Shown here piece after piece: positions 5,017-5,280 of a stretch of DNA of 5,280 nucleotides (position 1 is its first letter; each line of letters opens with the position of its first letter). The translations under genes were made by a program, and so were the position numbers. The notes beneath the pieces were generated by a model. It searched no databases, was not told the DNA's origin, and saw nothing but the letters and a program-made list of their open reading frames with translations. The DNA is from Hyphomicrobiaceae bacterium. GTDB lineage: Bacteria; Pseudomonadota; Alphaproteobacteria; Rhizobiales; Hyphomicrobiaceae. The stretch is taken from assembly GCA_021775715.1 (NCBI GenBank), contig JAJFHI010000347.1, positions 1 through 5,280 of the forward strand, read 5' to 3'.

Positions 5017-5280
5017 CTACCGCTTCGGCCAGGCCCACGCTGGGACCTCTTCCACCTCAAGCGTCGTTTCCCCCAGTTCTTTTCTGAGCGCATAGACCGC
5101 AGTGCCCTCCTTACCCGAAAGCGTATCGACAAGAGCTGCGGCGTGCGAAACGACAATCACCTGCGACCGCACAGCAGCATCTGCAATCAGACGGCCCAGC
5201 GGTGCCAGAAGTTCAGGATGTAAGCTTGTCTCCGGCTCGTTGAGCACAAGCAATGATGGCGGACGTGGTGTCAGAAGGGC
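5017..5280 (-). CDS. C-terminal part of an AAA/ABC-type predicted ATPase (cut by window edge)
   Basis: The last 87 codons of a leftward gene whose 5' part lies beyond position 5280; the frame is open to the edge with no start, so the TTG at 5253 is an internal Leu codon. It begins ALLTPRPPS followed by Walker B LLVLNEPE, a D-loop-like TSLHPELL, and an H-loop VIVVSHAA. This order is typical of the ABC/SMC-like 'AAA family ATPase' group (COG4637-like predicted ATPases), as is the ending RKELGETTLE...PAWAWPKR. The Walker B residue usually Asp (LDEPE) is Asn here; I recall this in the subgroup, so it need not mean inactivity. The stop TAG is at 5017-5019. Biological role is unknown; relatives occur alone and in defence-associated contexts, but nothing visible here supports a defence role. 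The downstream small ORF is in the same frame, 33 bases away. Confidence 0.85.
   Translation of the reverse strand, partial: ALLTPRPPSLLVLNEPETSLHPELLAPLGRLIADAAVRSQVIVVSHAAALVDTLSGKEGTAVYALRKELGETTLEVEEVPAWAWPKR

Overview
The window looks like a chromosomal segment from an alphaproteobacterium, probably of the order Hyphomicrobiales (Rhizobiales). The inference rests on gene content and order: envC-ctpA-rppH, and a small HIG1-type membrane protein beside a PduO-type corrinoid adenosyltransferase. Species cannot be named from the sequence. I see no phage, plasmid, IS, CRISPR, tRNA or rRNA signature.

Layout. 3-886 (minus strand): a 62-residue HIG1-family two-TM protein followed by a complete PduO-type cob(I)alamin adenosyltransferase, probably co-transcribed leftwards. 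887-1254: a 368-base divergent intergenic region with no convincing gene. It holds weak promoter candidates for both directions and a perfect 12-bp tandem duplication just before envC. 1255-4124 (plus strand): envC (non-catalytic LytM/M23 amidase activator) and ctpA (S41 carboxyl-terminal processing protease), translationally coupled by an ATGA overlap and closed by a strong intrinsic terminator with a cUUCGg loop at 4164-4196. 4232-4768 (plus): rppH, a Nudix RNA pyrophosphohydrolase starting only 35 bases after the terminator T-tract. 4789-4983 (minus): a 64-codon ORF that reads as the two ends of a longer small-protein family with the middle missing, ending in TGA where a Trp codon is expected. 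5017-5280 (minus): the C-terminal end of an AAA/ABC-type predicted ATPase running off the right edge.

How the genes work together. EnvC and CtpA form a cell-envelope unit: EnvC-type proteins switch on septal peptidoglycan amidases, and CtpA-type proteases trim periplasmic proteins, in several bacteria including peptidoglycan hydrolases or their regulators. RppH starts 5'-end-dependent mRNA decay and is separated from them by the terminator. The HIG1/adenosyltransferase pair is a respiratory-membrane and B12-cofactor pair with no obvious mechanistic link.

Most of this is core housekeeping DNA and I did not find a convincing undescribed system. The points most worth a second look are the internally deleted small gene next to the ATPase, the promoter-poor position of rppH behind a strong terminator, the Gly-to-Ala change in the RppH Nudix box, and the 12-bp tandem repeat ahead of envC.
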